DNA from: Pseudolysinimonas kribbensis
GTDB lineage: Bacteria; Actinomycetota; Actinomycetes; Actinomycetales; Microbacteriaceae
Direction of reading: 5' to 3'
Assembly: GCF_030161895.1 (NCBI RefSeq)
Contig: NZ_BSVB01000001.1
Span: 1,054,001-1,118,000 of the forward strand
DNA length: 64,000 nucleotides
In this document: piece after piece, positions 59,185 to 64,000 of the stretch
Layout of the letters: every line of letters begins with the position of its first letter
Position numbering within the stretch: the first letter of the stretch is position 1
Program-made: the position numbers and the translations under genes
The notes under the pieces: model-generated
Told to the model about the DNA's origin: nothing
What the model saw: only the letters and a program-made list of their open reading frames with translations
The model's database searches: none

Positions 59185-61193
59185 GTGTCCACTCGCACAC
59201 ACACGACGACGGGTCGGAGGATCCATCGCAGCCGGTTGGTCCGTGCCGGCGCCGTCGCCGCCACGATCGCCGTGTCGGGCGCTCTCGCGCTCGCCGCACC
59301 GATGTCGGCATCCGCCGACGATCACGCCGAGTCGTACGCCAAGGGCCAGTTCCTGTCCGGCACGATCCTCGGGAGCGACCTCGCCGCGCTCGTCAAGGCC
59401 CAGTACGCCGAGGCGCACAACGACGGCACGCAGGGCGACCAGACCTCGAAGGACCCGCTCAAGGTCACCGCCCTCAACGCCGTCACCGTCGGCGACGGCC
59501 AGCAGGCGCAGCTCCCGCTCGGCGACTTCGTCCAGCTCGGCACCGTCTCGCAGTTCGCGCAGGCCAGGAACGACGGCGTCTCGCTCGGTGCCAGCGGCGC
59601 CGTGACCGACGACGGCGGGATCGCCGCCGGCTCCGGGGGCTCGACCCCGACGGGGAACGCGACCTTCGATCTCTCGAAGCTCCTCGACTCGCAGTTCGCC
59701 TCGACGATCACCGACCTCCAGCTCCAGCTGGGCCAGGTCGCCGCCCAGGCCAACGGCGACGTCGGTCAGGCCAGCGGCGACTACAACCTCTCCGACGCGA
59801 AGCTGACGTTCACGAGCCCGGCACTGGCGGGGCTCAACGACCGCATCGACACGGCCGTCGACCAGGCCGGCAGCAGTCTCGGAGCCCTCATGGGCCAGAG
59901 CGGCGACCTGGCCGGCGTGGTCGGCAACCTCCTGCAGGGGTGGATCCGGTTCTGAACCTGCTGGGTGCGAACGCCACCGTCACGGCGACGGTCGACACCG
60001 GCAACCTCAAGGACGCCATCCAGCCGCTGCTCGAGAGCCAGTACGGAGACGGGTCGGTGACCATCGATCCCGCGACCGGTACGGTCACGATCGACCTGGC
60101 GAAGCTCCAGGGCGGCAACCTCAACGACCTGCCGCCGAACACCGAGCTGCTCACCGACCAGATCGTCAACGGCGTCCTCGACAGCATCACCTCGACCATC
60201 TCGACCCTCGCCGACCAGGTCGTCGACAAGGTCACCTCCAACCTGCACAGCGCGAAGGTGACCCTCGACGCGTCGACCACGGTCGACGTCGCGCAGGCGC
60301 CTCTCGTGCAGAACATCTGCAACGTGGTGCAGGTTCCCTCCGACGGCACGCTCGACAACGTCCTCGGCGGTGTGGGCGGCCTGCTGGGCGGCACGGGCAT
60401 CCTCGGCGGCGTCACCGGGACGACGGGCGATCTGGTGAACCAGACGGTCTGCAACACGGTCTCCACGCTCACGGCGCCGTTGACCAGCTCTGCCCACGTG
60501 CACGTCGCGGGTTCGGTCGACCAGCTGATCAACGGGAGCGGGGCGGATGCGACCGTCGACGTCAGCCTCCTCGGACTCCCGAACACCAGCCTGTCGGCGG
60601 GCACCGTGGTCAGTGGCCTCGGCGACATCCTGAACGCCGACCTGTTCGGCCCCGACGGCACGGTCTCGAAGCTGACGACCGCGCTGAACGACACCGTCGT
60701 GCACCCGGCCGTGTCGGCCCTCGTCGGCCCCGGCACCGGCCCGGTGAGCGAGGCGCTGACCCAGCTGCTGTCGGTCAAGGTCAATGTGCAGGAGCTCAGC
60801 GACCCGAGCGCGAAGGGCATGGCGGCATCCGGCGGCAAGATGTTCACCGAGACCGCGGTGCGGGTCAGTGTGCGCGGCGGGCTGGATGGTCCGAACATCG
60901 CGACCGTGAACCTCGCATCGGCGACCGTCGGCCCGAACGTGACCGCGGTGGTGCCGCCGACCTGCACCAACGGCGATTGCACCCCGTGCACGGGCGCCGG
61001 CTGCGGCACCTGCACGACGAACTGCGGCCCGGGAGGACCGTCGGACAACCCGACCGCCTCCTCCATCGACCGCCTCGCGACGACCGGCCTGTCGATCGCC
61101 GCGCTCGTCGCCGCCATGCTCGCACTGCTGGCAGCGGGTGCCTACCTGGTGCGAGAGGGGTACAAGCGGCGTCAGCTGACTCCGGTCGGCTGA
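59185..61193 (+). CDS. Choice-of-anchor-like surface protein with Cys-rich segment and LATTG sortase signal (frameshifted)
   Basis: About 669 residues. Signal peptide ends near ASADDH; the mature part starts with the GQFLSGTILGSDLAALV motif shared with the 13730-15454 protein. The frame breaks at the G run 59937-59940; with one more G, NLLQG continues VDPVLNLLGANATVTATVD. Near residue 592 six cysteines occur in 21 residues (CTNGDCTPCTGAGCGTC...), presumably disulfide- or crosslink-forming. C-terminal LATTG, a helix (LSIAALVAAMLALLAAGAYLV) and KRRQLTPVG make a sortase signal. Unlike its relative it has no HTTM/DUF5819 genes beside it. Confidence 0.8.
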
Positions 61194-61210
61194 CCCGGCC
61201 ACTACCCCGG

Positions 61211-61259
61211 GCGAAGCCGGATCCGTCGGCCCCAAGAATTCAGACGGCTCCGGCTTCGC
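61211..61259. terminator. Bidirectional terminator hairpin
   Basis: GCGAAGCCGGATCCGTC (61211-61227) pairs with GACGGCTCCGGCTTCGC (61243-61259), one mismatch, 15-base loop. It lies between the convergent surface-protein and sugar-kinase genes and can serve both. Confidence 0.78.
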
Positions 61260-61286
61260 CGAGCAGGGCCGGGCGCTCGTCGTGGA

Positions 61287-62182
61287 TCATTCCGCGGCGA
61301 GCGCCTGTTCCGTCTCCGCCCACGACGGCATCGAGCTCGAGGCCCCGGGTCGCGTGACCGCGATGGACGCCGCGACCGCCCCGCGCGCGCGGCGGCGTTC
61401 AGCGCCTCACCTGCCGCGAGGCGGGCGACCATGACGCCCGCGAAGGTGTCGCCGGCCGCGGTGGTGTCGACGGCATCCACCCGGCGCGCCGGCACCGTGG
61501 CGATGATCGCGCCCTCGCGGGCGATGAGGGCGCCGTCAGCGCCGCGGGTCATGACCACCGTGCGCGCGCGCCGGCTGAGCACGACGGCCGCCTGCTCCGG
61601 ATCGTCGACGCCCGCCAGCTCGCAGGCCTCGGCCGCGTTCGGCACCAGGATGTCGGTCAGCTCGAGGAGGTCGCCCGGGTCGACGACGGGCGCCGGCGTC
61701 AGCACCGTCGTCGCACCTCCGGCACGGGCGTGGGAGAACGCCTCCCGGATGAGCCCGCGGGGTCGCTCGAACTGGGCGACCACGAAGCGCGGATCGGCGA
61801 GCAGGGTGCGGTCGACGGCATCGAGGGCCGCGATCGCGGCGTTGGCGCCGGGCACGACGACGATGCTGTTCTCGCCCCCGTCGAGCACCGAGATGTGCGC
61901 CGTACCGGTGGGCACCCCCGCGAGCGTCCGGAGCGCCGTCACATCGATCCCATCGGCGAGCAGCCGCTCGCGCACGGCCGCGCCGAACGGGTCGTCGCCC
62001 ACCGCACCGACGAAGGCGACGTCGCCTCCCGCGCGGGCAGCGGCGACGGCCTGATTGAGGCCCTTGCCGCCGGGCACCGTCGTGAAGCCGGAGCCGAACA
62101 TCGTCTCGCCGGGACGCGGCAGCCGGGGCTGGCGTACCACCAGGTCCATGTTGGCGCTGCCGAGAACCGCGATCGTGCTCAC
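61287..62182 (-). CDS. PfkB-family sugar kinase, ribokinase-like (frameshifted)
   Basis: About 298 residues, the usual ribokinase length. Signature 1 near residues 38-45 (TTVPGGKGLNQAVAAARAG), with two Gly; signature 2 and catalytic Asp in VDAVDTTAAGDTFAGVMV. ATG start 62180-62182. The frame breaks at 61379-61382: with one more C, AARAGAVAASIAVTRPGASS follows and the protein ends at 61287. The current reading runs on to 61202 in the wrong frame. Ribose is the most likely substrate but this is inference. Confidence 0.9.
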
Positions 62183-62203
62183 TCGACGACGGTACTGGAG
62201 GCC

Positions 62204-63013
62204 CTAGGCGTTCTCCTTGCGGAAGGTGCGCGTGCCGACCCACATCAGGATCACGAAGATCACGACGCTCCAGATCGACCCCCAGAGCGTCTCGATGCCC
62301 CATCCGCCCGTGAACGCGCCGCGGATCGCGTCGACGATGTGCTTGGTCGGCATGACGTCGCCGACCACCTGCAGCCACGTGGGCCCGAGACTCAGGGGCA
62401 GCAGGATGCCGCTCAGCAGCAGCACGGGCAACGCGATCGAGTTGACCACCGGCGCCAGCACGTCCTCGCTCTTCGTGATGAGCCCGAGCGTGTTGGAGGC
62501 CGCGGCGCACGATGCTCCGAGCAGGAGGGTCAGGAGCAGGCCGAACAGCATCCCGCCGAGTGAGGCGCGCAGCCCGAAGGCCCAGCCCAGCCCGATGAGC
62601 ACGAGGCCCTGCGCGAACAGCTGCAGGACATCCCGCAGGATGCGGCCGAACAGGAGCGCCGTGCGGCTCGCCGGGGTCACGCGCTCGGCCTCGATCACGC
62701 CGGCGCGCCACTCGGCGACCAGGCCGAAGCCGGCGAACAGCGCTCCGAAGATCCCGAGCTGCACCAGCAGGCCCGGCACGAAGATCGTGTACGCGTTCTC
62801 GACGCCGAAGCTCGCGCTGAGCGGCTGCAGCAGCGGGCCGAACAGCACGAGGTAGAGCACGGGCTGCACGAGCCCGATGATGACCCAGGCCGGATTGCGC
62901 AGCGCGATCCGCAGCTGGCGGCGGAACACGATGCCGGTCGCGCGCAGGAACGACGGCGCACTCGGCAGAACCGTCGCGGGCGCGGCGGGGGCGGTCGGGG
63001 CGGTGGTGGTCAT
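62204..63013 (-). CDS. ABC-2 exporter permease
   Basis: 269 residues with six helices. Contains LRNPAWVIIGLVQPVLYLVLFGPLL and GLVAEWRAGVIEAERVTPASRTALLFGRILRDVLQLF, the ABC-2 permease core, and GDVMPTKHIVDAIRGAF. Its ATG shares a base with the ATPase stop (TGATG). Intact frame. Confidence 0.92.
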   Translation of the reverse strand: MTTTAPTAPAAPATVLPSAPSFLRATGIVFRRQLRIALRNPAWVIIGLVQPVLYLVLFGPLLQPLSASFGVENAYTIFVPGLLVQLGIFGALFAGFGLVAEWRAGVIEAERVTPASRTALLFGRILRDVLQLFAQGLVLIGLGWAFGLRASLGGMLFGLLLTLLLGASCAAASNTLGLITKSEDVLAPVVNSIALPVLLLSGILLPLSLGPTWLQVVGDVMPTKHIVDAIRGAFTGGWGIETLWGSIWSVVIFVILMWVGTRTFRKENA

Positions 63014-63981
63014 CAGGCGGCGTCCTCTCGCAGCGAGCGGCCGGTCAGGGTGAGGAACACGTCGTCGAGCGTCGGCCGGCGAACGTCGACGGAGACCAGT
63101 GCGACACCGGCGTCGTCGAGCTCGCGCACGAGCCCGGCCAGGTGCGATCCGGCGCCCGGCACGCGCAGCGAGACGGTCGTGCCGTCGACGTGGGCGCTCT
63201 CTCCGGGCACGAGAGCGGAGAGCGCCGTCGCGGCCGGGACGACCTGCGCGCGGTCGCCGACCACGAGCTCCACGAGGTCGCCCGCGACTTGCCGCTTGAG
63301 CGCGTCGGGCGTGTCGGCGGCGACGATCGTGCCCCGGTCGATCACGAGCACCCGATCGCACAGCGCGTCGGCCTCGTCGAGGTAGTGCGTCGTGAGGAAC
63401 ACCGTCATGCCGCGCCCGTTGCGCAGCTGCGAGATGTGGCTCCAGAGATTGGCGCGTGCCTGCGGATCCAGGCCCGTGGTGGGTTCGTCGAGGAACACGA
63501 GCTGCGGGTCGTGCACGAGGCCCATCGCGATGTCGAGGCGACGGCGCTGCCCGCCGCTCATGGCCTTGGGGGCGCGCTTCCACATGCCGTCGAGCTCGAG
63601 CTGGGCGAACAGCTCCTGGCCGCGGGCGGTCGCCTGCGCCTTCGGGATGCCGTAGAGCTGCCCGTGGTCGACGACCTCCTCGCCGGCCCGGGCCTCGGGT
63701 TGCGTCGATCCGGACTGCGACACGTAGCCGATCGACTGGCGCACGAGCCCGGGCTGGCTGGCGACGTCGTACCCGGCCACCGTCGCCGTGCCGGAGGTCG
63801 GCGTCAGGAGCGTGGTCAGCATCCGGAGCGTCGTCGTCTTGCCGGCCCCGTTGGGGCCGAGGAATCCGACGATCTCGCCGGCCTCCACGTCGAGGTCGAC
63901 GCCGGCCACGGCGCGCACCTCGGTCTTGTCCCGCCCGGCGCGGGTCGGAAAGCTGCGCGCGAGCCCTCGAGCATGGATCAC
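63013..63981 (-). CDS. ABC exporter ATPase, DrrA type
   Basis: 322 residues from the GTG 63979-63981. Walker A FLGPNGAGKTTTLRML, Q-loop IGYVSQSGSTQPEA, signature AMSGGQRRRLD, Walker B LVFLDEPTTGLDP, and the DrrA-type C-terminal end RPTLDDVFLTLTGRSL. Forms an exporter with the 62204-63013 permease; substrate unknown. It is a second such pair in the window, related to 52447-54256 but not under a PadR gene here. Confidence 0.92.
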   Translation of the reverse strand: MIHARGLARSFPTRAGRDKTEVRAVAGVDLDVEAGEIVGFLGPNGAGKTTTLRMLTTLLTPTSGTATVAGYDVASQPGLVRQSIGYVSQSGSTQPEARAGEEVVDHGQLYGIPKAQATARGQELFAQLELDGMWKRAPKAMSGGQRRRLDIAMGLVHDPQLVFLDEPTTGLDPQARANLWSHISQLRNGRGMTVFLTTHYLDEADALCDRVLVIDRGTIVAADTPDALKRQVAGDLVELVVGDRAQVVPAATALSALVPGESAHVDGTTVSLRVPGAGSHLAGLVRELDDAGVALVSVDVRRPTLDDVFLTLTGRSLREDAA

Positions 63982-64000
63982 GATCGATCCCCTTTCGTTG

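Overview
The window is a GC-rich stretch of an actinobacterial chromosome, most likely from Microbacteriaceae or a close relative within Micrococcales. Supporting signs are the GC-biased codon use, actinobacterial gene sets (dnaX-recR-lysC-asd; tRNA-Trp-secE-nusG with a long acidic NusG N-terminus), LAxTG-type sortase tails and choice-of-anchor-like surface proteins. The family assignment is inference; the phylum is well supported.

Layout. 42-3620: a sugar ABC importer (lipoprotein plus two permeases, one with an inserted beta-sandwich domain). 3754-6950: asd, lysC and a HAD phosphatase. 7046-9149: a thioesterase, a complete IS481-type insertion sequence sitting between two convergent genes, and a nucleotidyltransferase. 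9146-15454: recR, dnaX and, directly upstream on the same strand, an HTTM protein, a DUF5819 protein and a sortase-anchored surface protein. 15654-15986: SRP RNA, tRNA-Ser(GGA) and two extra copies of that tRNA's 3' end in 66-bp tandem units. 16017-17910: a PH-domain membrane protein and a Bcr/CflA exporter.

17966-34915 is a plant-polysaccharide (arabinan/xylan/glucan) utilisation island: two sugar dehydrogenase-like enzymes, a TIM-barrel isomerase, a GH51 arabinofuranosidase, an oligosaccharide ABC importer, a GH1 beta-glucosidase, xylA and xylB, one ROK and three LacI regulators. Operator palindromes are visible for two of the LacI proteins. 34969-40790 carries an APC permease, metB, cbs and an ABC exporter, and 40938-42569 a LuxR-type regulator.

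42951-58858 contains the tRNA-Trp-secE-nusG-rplKA-rplJL ribosomal/transcription cluster, but it is broken into three parts by about 7 kb (membrane protein, two-component system, SDR, YqaJ-like nuclease, small membrane proteins, GNAT) and about 5 kb (PadR-controlled ABC exporter, quinone oxidoreductase with its TetR). The window ends with a second sortase-anchored surface protein, a PfkB sugar kinase and another ABC-2 exporter pair.

About twenty genes, including dnaX and rplJ (twice), are interrupted by what looks like loss of one base in a short G or C run. This regularity, in indispensable genes, points to systematic sequence error rather than pseudogenes; these genes are annotated at their restored extents.
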